Below, one piece after another: positions 32,469 through 41,110 of a stretch of 41,120 nucleotides of DNA. Each line of letters opens with the position of its first letter. Position 1 is the first letter of the stretch. The DNA is taken from contig JAHJGX010000167.1 in the NCBI GenBank assembly GCA_018824205.1, forward strand, positions 1 through 41,120. The letters run 5' to 3'. The position numbers were made by a program, and so were the translations under genes. The notes beneath the pieces were generated by a model. It had not been told where the DNA came from. It searched no databases and saw only the letters and a program-made list of their open reading frames with translations. Origin of the DNA: a bacterium (GTDB lineage: Bacteria; Fidelibacterota; UBA2242).

Positions 32469-34361
32469 ATGTTTCACGTGAAACGATCATATGATAACAT
32501 AGTAATTGGCGGCGGCCATGCCGGCCTAGAGGCGTCCCTCGCATCATCCAGAATGGGCGCAAACACCCTTTTGGTCACAATGGATATATCCGCAATTTCG
32601 AGGATGTCCTGTAACCCTGCAATTGGCGGTCTCGCCAAAGGACATCTTGTGGCAGAAATAGACGCGCTCGGCGGAGAAATGGCCAGGGTGATTGATAAAA
32701 CCGGCATTCAGTTCAGAATGCTCAATCGGTCCAGGGGGCGCGCCGTATGGTCTCCGCGGGCCCAGGCTGATAAAATTAAATATTCCTTTGAAATGCGCTC
32801 GCGTGTTGAAAACCAGGACAATCTTGATATTTTAGAGGACACTGTAATAAAAATAATTACGGAGAAAGACAGGGTTGTCGCAATACTCACCCAAAATCAC
32901 GGAGAGATATCTTGCCTGTCCGCCATTGTTACTGCGGGTACATTTTTAAACGGCCTTATTCATATCGGCCTTGAACATAAGAAGGGCGGTCGCCTAGACG
33001 AAGAAAGTGCCGTGGGAATTACACAATCGTTAAACAGCGTTGGTATTATATCCGGCCGCTTAAAAACCGGAACGCCGCCCCGAATTCATTTTGATTCTAT
33101 TAACATTGAGCATACAACACCGCAATATGGCGACGCGCAGCCAGTTCCCTTTTCTTTTCAAACAAAAAACTTCGCTCCCAAAAACATACCTTGTTATATA
33201 ACCCACACCAACCAGGTGACTCACGATATCCTCTTTTCGGGACTTGATCGTTCTCCTCTGTATTCCGGAAAGATAAGGGGGGTCGGTCCCAGGTATTGTC
33301 CCAGTATCGAAGATAAAATCGTGCGTTTCCGCAATAGGTCATCGCACCAGATTTTTCTTGAGCCCGAATGGGAAGGTGCCTGTCAATATTATGTTAACGG
33401 GTTTTCAACAAGCCTTCCTATAGACATACAGCGAAAGGGCCTTAGATCAATTCCGGGACTCGAGGAAGCTGAAATTATCAAACCGGGATATGCTATTGAA
33501 TATGATTTTTTTTCATCATACCAATTAAAACGCACCCTGGAGACAAAAACAATCAGCGGGCTTTATCTGGCCGGTCAGGTTAACGGCACGTCTGGTTACG
33601 AAGAGGCCGCCGCACTTGGGTTAATGGCGGGTATCAACGCCGTCTTAAAAATCCATTCCGAGCAACCATTTATCTTGTCTCGTTCTGATGCATATATCGG
33701 CGTTTTAATTGACGACCTTATTACTAAAAGCCCCGCCGAGCCCTACCGCATGTTCACATCCAGTGCTGAGTATCGGCTTCTTCTGCGCTTTGATAATGCC
33801 GACCAAAGATTGTCTCACTATGGGCAAAGGTACGGCCTGGTTCCCAGTGAGCAATTTTTAAAAACCCGGCAAAAGACAGATACAATAAGGACAACTATTG
33901 ATTTTTTACGAGCCACGACCATCGGCCCGGCAGAAATTAATCCAACATTACACCGTTGCGGGGAGAACGCGGTTGGATCGGGCTTGAATCTTTTTAAGGC
34001 GCTTTGTCGCCCAAATATTCATCTTGAGGATTTATTACAATTCTTGCCGTCAAGTCTATCAAATGTGATCGTGAGTATTGATGGCCTGGTAAACCTGGTC
34101 GAGATTGACGTAAAATACCATGGATACATTAAACGTCAATCGATCCAGATAAAAAGCCAGGCACGTCACGAAAACACGCTGCTCTCTCCTGATTTTGATT
34201 ACCTGAAAATTAATTCAATAACAAAAGAAGCCCGCGAAAAACTTAACCAAATAAAACCCGAAACGATTGGTCAGGCCTCTCGTATTTCCGGCGTTTCTCC
34301 CTCTGATATTACCGCACTATTAATCCTTTTAAAGAAACAGGTTGTTTCACGTGAAACATGA
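32469..34361 (+). CDS. mnmG: tRNA uridine-5-carboxymethylaminomethyl modification enzyme MnmG
   Basis: 630 residues, normal length. It is the FAD-dependent partner of MnmE. The dinucleotide-binding GGGHAGLEASLASSRMG lies just after the start, then MSCNPAIGGLAKGHLV, GTFLNGLIHIG, RLKTGTPPR and GLYLAGQVNGTSGYEEAAALG. The first codons, reading MFHVKR, are created by a parS site (32470-32485), and the last codons overlap a second one (34343-34358). The C-terminus overlaps the mfd start by 20 bases. rsmG (gidB), the usual next gene, is absent. Confidence 0.97.
   Translation: MFHVKRSYDNIVIGGGHAGLEASLASSRMGANTLLVTMDISAISRMSCNPAIGGLAKGHLVAEIDALGGEMARVIDKTGIQFRMLNRSRGRAVWSPRAQADKIKYSFEMRSRVENQDNLDILEDTVIKIITEKDRVVAILTQNHGEISCLSAIVTAGTFLNGLIHIGLEHKKGGRLDEESAVGITQSLNSVGIISGRLKTGTPPRIHFDSINIEHTTPQYGDAQPVPFSFQTKNFAPKNIPCYITHTNQVTHDILFSGLDRSPLYSGKIRGVGPRYCPSIEDKIVRFRNRSSHQIFLEPEWEGACQYYVNGFSTSLPIDIQRKGLRSIPGLEEAEIIKPGYAIEYDFFSSYQLKRTLETKTISGLYLAGQVNGTSGYEEAAALGLMAGINAVLKIHSEQPFILSRSDAYIGVLIDDLITKSPAEPYRMFTSSAEYRLLLRFDNADQRLSHYGQRYGLVPSEQFLKTRQKTDTIRTTIDFLRATTIGPAEINPTLHRCGENAVGSGLNLFKALCRPNIHLEDLLQFLPSSLSNVIVSIDGLVNLVEIDVKYHGYIKRQSIQIKSQARHENTLLSPDFDYLKINSITKEAREKLNQIKPETIGQASRISGVSPSDITALLILLKKQVVSRET
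32470..32485. promoter_or_regulatory. parS-like ParB-binding site (one mismatch) in the mnmG start codons
   Basis: TGTTTCACGTGAAACG matches the widely conserved parS palindrome TGTTTCACGTGAAACA in 15 of 16 positions. parS nucleates ParB for chromosome segregation and is normally clustered near oriC; this one is 4.4 kb from the putative origin. It lies within the coding sequence, starting at the second base of the mnmG ATG. Confidence 0.85.
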
Positions 34362-37300
34362 TAAAGTTCTTAAAAAACTAATTTCTTTTTTTTCTTCGTA
34401 TCCGCCATTTTTATCGGTCCTGGATGAAATTATTTCACACCGGGGTCCTATAAGTATTTCCGGGTTAAATTCCTCCTCTCTTTTGGCGCTGTTTATAACT
34501 TCGCTTCTAGAAAAAACCGGATCTTGTCCGCTTGTGATTTTTAATAATAAAAAGGATGCGGAAGGGTTTGTATTCGACATAGAATCGTTCATTTCGCCGG
34601 AATCCATTGTTTTTTTTCCTGAAATGTCTGAAGCGCAAAGAGATGATTATTCAATCTTTCTTTTAAACGATGCCTTTCAAAAGATATTTACAAAAAGCGC
34701 TAAAATTATTCTTACTTCCGTTGATGCGCTGGGTCTAAGGTTACCGGGCGCGACCGAAATGGGGCAAACCGCGCTACCCTTAAAGACCGGGTCGTCTGTG
34801 TCCAAAAAAGAGGTTGTTGACCGGTTAAATTCATTTCGATATAATAGAGAGTTTTCAGTCGAGTTTCCCGGAGAATATGCCTCCCGGGGTGACATTGTTG
34901 ACATTTATTCTCACGGCAACCGACATCCTTTTCGCCTTGAATTTTATGATAATTCCATAGAGTCAATCCGAATCGTTGACAAAGAGTCCCTTCAAACCAT
35001 AAAAAAAACCGATCATATTACCATTCTTCCCGTAATCACAGAAAGCACTGCGGCCGATTCAACTATTTTTTCATATCTTCCCGAGAATACCCTTGCTGTA
35101 TTTCCAAATTATGACACACATAGTGACGTTTTCCAGAAATTAATATCGAATACCTCCTCTTTTTCTGTATTTACAAGTATTTTCATTAATGACTTGCGCT
35201 CAACAGATATTCATTTTTCAACAAGCCCTGCGAATGCTCGAACCACCGGTTTTACTTCTTTTAAAGAATACTTTATTTCTTTAAAAAACAAATATATTGC
35301 CGGCAAGTATTTTCTCTTTTGTTCCGATTCGGGACAACAATCCCGGCTTTCCTCCCTTTTAGATAACGAACAAATAAGCGTGCTTGATTCGCCACTTTCT
35401 TCGGGTTTTGAAATATCGGATATTAATTTATACGTTTTTACGGATACGGAAATTTTTTCGAAACGCCAAAAGCCCCGATCTTTTTCATTTTTACCGATAG
35501 AGGTAAAACACAGTAAATTTGATCCCTCCGAGATCGGTTATGATGATTTGGTTGTACATCTTGATTATGGTATTGGCAAATATATGGGCCTTCAGAAGAT
35601 TTCTGCATTCGGCGCCGACCGTGAGTGCCTTGTAATTTCTTATCTTGATAACGACAGGGTCTTTGTTCCGCTTGAAAAGATGTCGCTTGTCCACAAATAT
35701 CGTTCAACCGGCAATATTCTGCCCAAAATTTCAAAACTTGGGTCGGCAGAATGGGATCGCGTTAAACTCCGAACCAAGCGTTCAATCGAAGAGCTATCAC
35801 AAGAAATTATTAACCTGTATTCAAAGCGTCTTCAGTCAAAGGGTTTTGTATATTCTGCGGACAGCGAATTTCAATGGACAATGGAGGCCGAATTCCCCTT
35901 TGAAGAGACCGTTGACCAAATTAAAGCTATCGCAGATATAAAAAAAGATATGGAATCTTCAATTCCCATGGACCGGCTGTTATGCGGAGATGTTGGATTC
36001 GGTAAAACGGAGGTTGCAATCAGGGCGGCGTTTAAGGCGGTTAGTGATTCAAAACAGGTTGCAATACTTACTCCGACAACAATTCTGGCCGACCAGCACT
36101 ATATCTCTTTTAAAAAACGTCTGGGAAAATACCCTGTAAAAATTGAACGCCTGTCCCGGTTTGTTAAAAACGCCAGGCAGAAGAAAATTATTCGTGATTT
36201 GTCAGCAGGAAAAATCGATATTATCATTGGAACTCATCGGATTTTATCAAAAGATATGAACTTTACCGATCTTGGGCTACTTATTATCGATGAAGAACAC
36301 CGGTTTGGCGTCGCAGACAAAGATAAAATTAAAAAATTCAGGGCAAACATCGATGTTTTATCGTTATCGGCCACGCCAATACCGCGATCGCTTCATTTTT
36401 CTTTGATCGGCGCGCGAGACTTCTCTTTGATAAGCACCCCGCCCAAAGAGCGGCTTCCGATATTTACAGAAATTATATCCTTTGACAAGAATATCATCAG
36501 AAACGCCATAAATCGCGAGATTGACCGCGGCGGACAGATATTTTTTGTACACAATGAAATAAAAACCATAGCGTCCCTTACTTCGTCTCTTATCCAAATG
36601 TTTCCCGGTTTATCTATTCAGTATGTTCACGGACAGATGTCTGAAGATATTATCGAACCAATTATGGTTGATTTTATCAATAACAAAATACATGTGCTCG
36701 TAACAACCGCCATCATTGAATCCGGAATTGATATACCGAACGCGAACACAATTTTTATCAACAAGGCTCAAAATTTTGGCCTGTCTCAATTATATCAATT
36801 ACGCGGGCGGGTTGGTCGTCTTGACCGACAGGCATACGCTTATCTGATTACATCGAGCCTTTCTAGATTAAATCCCAACGCAATTAAGCGGCTCCAGTCT
36901 ATCAAGCGCCATACATCTTTGGGCTCAGGATACTTCATTTCACTTGAAGACCTGGAGATGAGGGGGTCCGGCAATGTCTTTGGTTTAGAACAAAGCGGAA
37001 ACTTACATGCCATCGGTTACGATTTATATATAAAAATATTGCAGGATTCCCTGGCGGAGCTTAAGGAAGATGACCACGAAATAAAGCGTGCGGAATTGCC
37101 TGGTTCAGATAAAGATGTAAATATTGTGTTTCCGTTCCCTGCGTATATCTCTGAAGATTATATCTCCTCCGAGTCTTTAAGGCTGTCTTATTACAAACAA
37201 CTGACATCATTTAAAACATTGGCGGAAATAGAATCATTAAAAAAGGTAATTGCCGATATTTTTGGGCGATATCCGGCCGAGATAGAAAATTTGTTCAGCT

Positions 37301-37578
37301 TAATTACGATTAAGTTGCTCGGGTCACATTTAGGTATTAACAAAATAAAATTTGAAACCGACCTGTGTCGAATCCAATTTTCCGATAAGAATCCATTGAA
37401 TGATCCAGGTGAATTGCTGTCATATCTTAAAAATGCCGCCTCCGACCTACGCCTGTCCTATAAATTTATTCCAAGCACCGATCTTGTTTTTGCATTGTAC
37501 CTAAATAAACTCCAAAAAATTGAACCGATAAAACAATTCTTGTATCATCTTTGGGGTAATCTTAATTTACGGCGATAA
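34342..37578 (+). CDS. mfd: Transcription-repair coupling factor Mfd
   Basis: 1078 residues. Removes RNA polymerase stalled at lesions and recruits UvrA. The N-terminal UvrB-like modules are recognisable by GEYASRGDIVDIY (about residues 175-187). The RNA polymerase interaction (CarD-like) domain has GDDLVVHLDYGIGKY-type sequence (about 395-450). The motor has Walker A CGDVGFGKTEVAIRA, DEEHRFGV and SATPIPRSLH, then the QLYQLRGRVGR region and a TRCF C-terminal domain. The start is TTG 34342 (MFHVKHDK) or GTG 34351; both lie in the parS site and overlap the mnmG end. No better start exists before the conserved region. Confidence 0.95.
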   Translation: MFHVKHDKVLKKLISFFSSYPPFLSVLDEIISHRGPISISGLNSSSLLALFITSLLEKTGSCPLVIFNNKKDAEGFVFDIESFISPESIVFFPEMSEAQRDDYSIFLLNDAFQKIFTKSAKIILTSVDALGLRLPGATEMGQTALPLKTGSSVSKKEVVDRLNSFRYNREFSVEFPGEYASRGDIVDIYSHGNRHPFRLEFYDNSIESIRIVDKESLQTIKKTDHITILPVITESTAADSTIFSYLPENTLAVFPNYDTHSDVFQKLISNTSSFSVFTSIFINDLRSTDIHFSTSPANARTTGFTSFKEYFISLKNKYIAGKYFLFCSDSGQQSRLSSLLDNEQISVLDSPLSSGFEISDINLYVFTDTEIFSKRQKPRSFSFLPIEVKHSKFDPSEIGYDDLVVHLDYGIGKYMGLQKISAFGADRECLVISYLDNDRVFVPLEKMSLVHKYRSTGNILPKISKLGSAEWDRVKLRTKRSIEELSQEIINLYSKRLQSKGFVYSADSEFQWTMEAEFPFEETVDQIKAIADIKKDMESSIPMDRLLCGDVGFGKTEVAIRAAFKAVSDSKQVAILTPTTILADQHYISFKKRLGKYPVKIERLSRFVKNARQKKIIRDLSAGKIDIIIGTHRILSKDMNFTDLGLLIIDEEHRFGVADKDKIKKFRANIDVLSLSATPIPRSLHFSLIGARDFSLISTPPKERLPIFTEIISFDKNIIRNAINREIDRGGQIFFVHNEIKTIASLTSSLIQMFPGLSIQYVHGQMSEDIIEPIMVDFINNKIHVLVTTAIIESGIDIPNANTIFINKAQNFGLSQLYQLRGRVGRLDRQAYAYLITSSLSRLNPNAIKRLQSIKRHTSLGSGYFISLEDLEMRGSGNVFGLEQSGNLHAIGYDLYIKILQDSLAELKEDDHEIKRAELPGSDKDVNIVFPFPAYISEDYISSESLRLSYYKQLTSFKTLAEIESLKKVIADIFGRYPAEIENLFSLITIKLLGSHLGINKIKFETDLCRIQFSDKNPLNDPGELLSYLKNAASDLRLSYKFIPSTDLVFALYLNKLQKIEPIKQFLYHLWGNLNLRR
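34343..34358. promoter_or_regulatory. Perfect parS (ParB-binding) site at the mnmG-mfd junction
   Basis: TGTTTCACGTGAAACA, a perfect 16-bp palindrome identical to the consensus parS of many phyla. It is read in two frames: as the last codons of mnmG (VSRET, then TGA) and as the first codons of mfd (TTG TTT CAC GTG AAA CA). It is about 6.3 kb from the putative origin and 1.9 kb from the other site. ParA and ParB genes are not in the window. Confidence 0.95.
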
Positions 37579-37592
37579 ATACGGGGTTTTGT

Positions 37593-38981
37593 TTGAAAAA
37601 CAATGTTTCTTTTCTGTTAATATTTGGCCTTTTTCTTTTCACTTTTTGTGACAAACACGATCCGGACAATTTTCTAAGGATTGAATCCCGCTGGTTTACA
37701 ATAGATGAATTTTTTAATCTTACGCCAAAACATACTTTTAAATACCTCCCCGTTGAGGAAAAAAACATAAAAATCGGTGAATTTATTGATCGACAACTGT
37801 TCGTTTACAAGGGCATCGACGAAGGCTATTTAAAAGACCCTGATATTCGTCAAAAATCTGCGGCGATCAAACACCGGCTGCTTATTAATGAGTATTTTGA
37901 TCGAATGGTTTTAGATTCAATTCTAACAAAACAACTGTTATTATCGGAATACGAATGTCTTAATTCAGACAAAAAATATCTGTTTACTTTCAATGAATAT
38001 TTGCCCACAATTAAAAAACAGCTAATCAATAAATTTTCAGCGGATATTCAATCAAAATATCTCCAAGCCGTCGAACGATTAAAGGCGGATTTTGAATTTG
38101 AATTAATCGGTCCAAACTTAAGTGATTTGTCAAACGGATATATGAATTTGTTAATTTCATTGAAGGCCGATTCGGTTGCACACTCTGCTATCGACGTTTT
38201 AAAAATGACTGGTTATTCTCATCCTTTGTATCGCATTAAGGGTAAAGATATATATTTAGAAAATTTTATAGCGGCTTTTAAAGTATATCCTTTTGCTATA
38301 CCGGATCAATTCTCAAATCCGGAATTTTTAAGCAATGTTATTGAAACAGTCGCTATTAATAATATCGTATTATTAAAATCCCAAAAGTTAAAACTGAATA
38401 AAACCCGGGACTTTAAAAAACAATTTGCCGGCCAGGAAAATACTCTTCTTTATAATTCGGTTTTTTCAAATGAAATCCTAAGCAGAATTACAATTACTGA
38501 CGATACATTGCATCAGTTTTATTCAACTTATCTTGATTCGCTTTATCTTTCAGCGCCACAATATGAAGTTCAGGAAATATTTATTAATGATAAAGATCTG
38601 GCCAAAACCGTTTTAAAAAAGGCCCTGCGGCGGGAAAATTTTCAACGATTGGCCGACGAATATACAGAGCGGTACAGGAACATGCCCAGAAAAGGATATC
38701 TTGGATATATTCGCGCCAATATGTATGCGGGAATCGGAAGATGTGCGGCTGTCACTGCAACGGGAAATATTTATCCCGATTTAATTTCTTCTGGTAAAGG
38801 ATTTTCTATAATAAACGTCATCTCTGTTATTGATCCAAAACCGATTTCCTTTGATAATATTAAAGGTAAAATTCTTGACGATTATAAGAAAACAGCCGTT
38901 GCAGAATTAAAGAAGGAACTTCTTCAATCATTAAGACATAAATATACGTACCATGTTAATTACTCATTATTAACCAAATAA
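37593..38981 (+). CDS. Exported parvulin/SurA-like protein 1 (divergent peptidyl-prolyl isomerase)
   Basis: 462 residues. It begins with a signal sequence (FLLIFGLFLFTFC); the cysteine at about residue 19 may be lipidated, although phenylalanine at -1 is unusual. The long helical N-terminal region is typical of SurA-type chaperones. The C-terminal 130 residues resemble a degenerate rotamase domain (YEVQEIFINDKDLAKTVLKKA ... FQRLADEYTE ... GYLGYIRANM). It is probably a periplasmic folding factor for outer-membrane proteins. The start is TTG 37593 with GGGG at 37583-37586; no ATG fits. It lies 14 bases after mfd and 15 before the next paralogue, in a three-gene parvulin run. Confidence 0.7.
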   Translation: MKNNVSFLLIFGLFLFTFCDKHDPDNFLRIESRWFTIDEFFNLTPKHTFKYLPVEEKNIKIGEFIDRQLFVYKGIDEGYLKDPDIRQKSAAIKHRLLINEYFDRMVLDSILTKQLLLSEYECLNSDKKYLFTFNEYLPTIKKQLINKFSADIQSKYLQAVERLKADFEFELIGPNLSDLSNGYMNLLISLKADSVAHSAIDVLKMTGYSHPLYRIKGKDIYLENFIAAFKVYPFAIPDQFSNPEFLSNVIETVAINNIVLLKSQKLKLNKTRDFKKQFAGQENTLLYNSVFSNEILSRITITDDTLHQFYSTYLDSLYLSAPQYEVQEIFINDKDLAKTVLKKALRRENFQRLADEYTERYRNMPRKGYLGYIRANMYAGIGRCAAVTATGNIYPDLISSGKGFSIINVISVIDPKPISFDNIKGKILDDYKKTAVAELKKELLQSLRHKYTYHVNYSLLTK

Positions 38982-38996
38982 AAGGTGCTCACTGTT

Positions 38997-39815
38997 GTGA
39001 AATTCAAAATACTATTTATTTTTTTAACCGCTTTTTCTTTTTGTAATAACTCAAATAAACCCGCCGATTATATTGCCCGCGTAAATGACGCATATCTGAC
39101 AACTAATTATCTGCAAAACATATATCCCGATATGGATAGTGATTATTTTGCAAGCGATGATTATTTAAAATCACTTACGTCCAACTGGATAAAAAATGAA
39201 ATTTTGTATCAACAGGCCGAGAAATACCATTTCGACAAGGAAGAGTCTATTCAATATAAAATGGGAAATTTCAAAAAACAGTTAATAATCGATTCTTATG
39301 TCCATTATTTACTTCAGACAAATATTAATGTCAGTGAAAATGAAATCAGAAATTTTTATTTCCAGAACCGGAGTAGTTTTCTGCGAGATGTGGACGAGGC
39401 AAAGGTTTCTCATTTGATTGTTGAGGATTTTGATGAATCAAACAGAATAAAAAACATTCTGCGTTCCCGCAATCGCAGAGAGATTGATCAGTTGTTTAAT
39501 AATTATACTTTTGAGACAAAAGTTGTGCGCCGGGGTGAATCAATAAAGGAATTAGATAAAACTATTTTTGAGTCGACTCCGCGCACTGTTATAGGTCCAA
39601 TTCCTTCAGATTACGGCTATCACATCATTGAAGTTATTTCAAGGTCAAAAGCTGGTTCAATCCGTTCTATTGATGATGTTCGAAATGAAATATTACAAAA
39701 ACTAACGCAGGCCAAAATACAGGATTATTATAACGCCTATATTGACAGTCTGTTTTCTATTACAGACTATGAAATAAAATATGAAAACTTACACGACAGG
39801 ACATTAATTCAATGA
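38997..39815 (+). CDS. Exported parvulin-type peptidyl-prolyl isomerase 2 (probable lipoprotein)
   Basis: About 272 residues from GTG 38997; GTG 38985 would add four residues in front of a good signal peptide (KFKILFIFLTAFSFC). The cysteine after FSF may be the lipid-attachment residue, again with phenylalanine at -1. The middle carries helical SurA-N-like sequence (LTSNWIKNEILYQQAEKY, a frequent motif in PrsA/SurA proteins). The rotamase domain (about residues 125-235) has EAKVSHLIVEDFDE and ends in GPIPSDYGYHIIEVISR, where the isomerase family has its conserved G-Y-H-I. It overlaps the next gene by four bases. Likely outer-membrane protein maturation. Confidence 0.8.
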   Translation: MKFKILFIFLTAFSFCNNSNKPADYIARVNDAYLTTNYLQNIYPDMDSDYFASDDYLKSLTSNWIKNEILYQQAEKYHFDKEESIQYKMGNFKKQLIIDSYVHYLLQTNINVSENEIRNFYFQNRSSFLRDVDEAKVSHLIVEDFDESNRIKNILRSRNRREIDQLFNNYTFETKVVRRGESIKELDKTIFESTPRTVIGPIPSDYGYHIIEVISRSKAGSIRSIDDVRNEILQKLTQAKIQDYYNAYIDSLFSITDYEIKYENLHDRTLIQ

Positions 39816-41071
39816 AAAAAACTCTCATTATTATTCTTTCTCTGTATATATCGTTCTCCTTTTCTCAGGAAATAATTGACGGAATAGCGGCAATTGTTGG
39901 AGAAAATATTATTTTAAAAAGTGACGTTGATCAATTTGCCCGCATGAATGCGTCTCAACTCGGGATAGACCCGTCACGGGATCCGGGTTCATATCAGCGT
40001 TTAATCAACCAGGCTCTCCAATCGTTAATTGATGAAAATATTCTTCTTGAACAAGCCAAGATTGAAACTATCGATGTAAAAGACCGCGAAGTTGAAACAA
40101 TGCTTGAGCAACAAATTGAAAACATTCTTTTTCAGGCCGGATCTAAAGAAAACGCAGAAAAAATATTAGGCAGCCCTTTAAATAAAGTTCGTCGTGATTA
40201 CCGGCCGATTATTAAAAACAGACTTATTGTTGAAAAACTGAGAAATGATAAATTCAGCCAAATCACTATAACCAGGCGAGAAGTAGATGAGTTTTATACT
40301 GTTTATAGAGACAGTCTGCCCAAAATTCCGTCTTCTGTAGATTTTAGCCAGATCCTGTTTAAAATAAAAGCTGGACAAAAAGAAGAAAAAAACGCGAAAT
40401 TTTTGGCTGATTCATTATATCAGGCAATTCAATCAGGAATTGATTTTGCAGAATTAGCCGGACAATATTCGGATGATCCGGCTAGCGCAGCTTATGGCGG
40501 TGATCTTGGTTTTATATCACGCGGCGGATTTATTAAAGAATTTGAGGAAGTGGCTTTTTCCCTTACTATTAATGAAATAAGTAATGTTGTTAAAACAGAC
40601 TTTGGATATCATATAATCCAGTTACTTGATCGGAAAGGTGAAAATATCAATGTACGCCATATATTAATAAAGCCAGAAACATCTGATAATAATTTAAATG
40701 ATTTAATTTCTAAAATAGACTCTGTTAGAAATTTGTTAATAACCAACCAAATACCCTTTGATTCTGCCGCTGTTTTATTTAGTGATGATCCTGATGTAAA
40801 AAGCAATAACGGCAGAATTCATCGAATATCAAAAAGTCAAATTCAACAGCCGGAATTTTTAACCGTCCTTGATACAATTAAAATCGGAGATGTGAGTCAG
40901 GTATTTACAACAAATATGGGATATCATATACTTAAATTAAATACTATCTATGATGATTCCTGGGCGGTTATTGAAAAATGGGCATTAGAGTATAAAAAGT
41001 CTCTTCTTTATGACGAATGGATAACAAAACTGCGATCTAAATTTAATATTGAAATGCTAATTGGTGAGTAA
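39812..41071 (+). CDS. surA: SurA-like periplasmic chaperone with two parvulin domains
   Basis: 419 residues. The signal peptide is TLIIILSLYISFSFSQ. The mature part starts EIIDGIAAIVGENIILKSDVDQF, the canonical SurA N-terminus. Two rotamase domains follow: the first (about residues 170-275) has VDFSQILFKIK, FAELAGQYSDDPASAAYGGDLG and GYHIIQLLD; the second (about 280-375) has NVRHILIKPE, FSDDPDVKSNNGRI and GYHILKLN. SurA escorts unfolded outer-membrane proteins across the periplasm. It starts inside the last codons of the preceding gene (ATGA), so the three are coupled. The gene is complete. Confidence 0.92.
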   Translation: MKKTLIIILSLYISFSFSQEIIDGIAAIVGENIILKSDVDQFARMNASQLGIDPSRDPGSYQRLINQALQSLIDENILLEQAKIETIDVKDREVETMLEQQIENILFQAGSKENAEKILGSPLNKVRRDYRPIIKNRLIVEKLRNDKFSQITITRREVDEFYTVYRDSLPKIPSSVDFSQILFKIKAGQKEEKNAKFLADSLYQAIQSGIDFAELAGQYSDDPASAAYGGDLGFISRGGFIKEFEEVAFSLTINEISNVVKTDFGYHIIQLLDRKGENINVRHILIKPETSDNNLNDLISKIDSVRNLLITNQIPFDSAAVLFSDDPDVKSNNGRIHRISKSQIQQPEFLTVLDTIKIGDVSQVFTTNMGYHILKLNTIYDDSWAVIEKWALEYKKSLLYDEWITKLRSKFNIEMLIGE

Positions 41072-41076
41072 CCGGT

Positions 41077-41110
41077 TATTTTATTGTTAATGATTATTTT
41101 CAATAAAATA
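41077..41110 (+). terminator. AT-rich hairpin after surA, weak terminator candidate
   Basis: TATTTTATTG and CAATAAAATA form a perfect 10-bp inverted repeat around a 14-base loop, beginning 5 bases after the surA stop. It is nearly all A-T and no T-run follows, so its strength as an intrinsic terminator is doubtful. The window ends 10 bases later. Confidence 0.4.
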
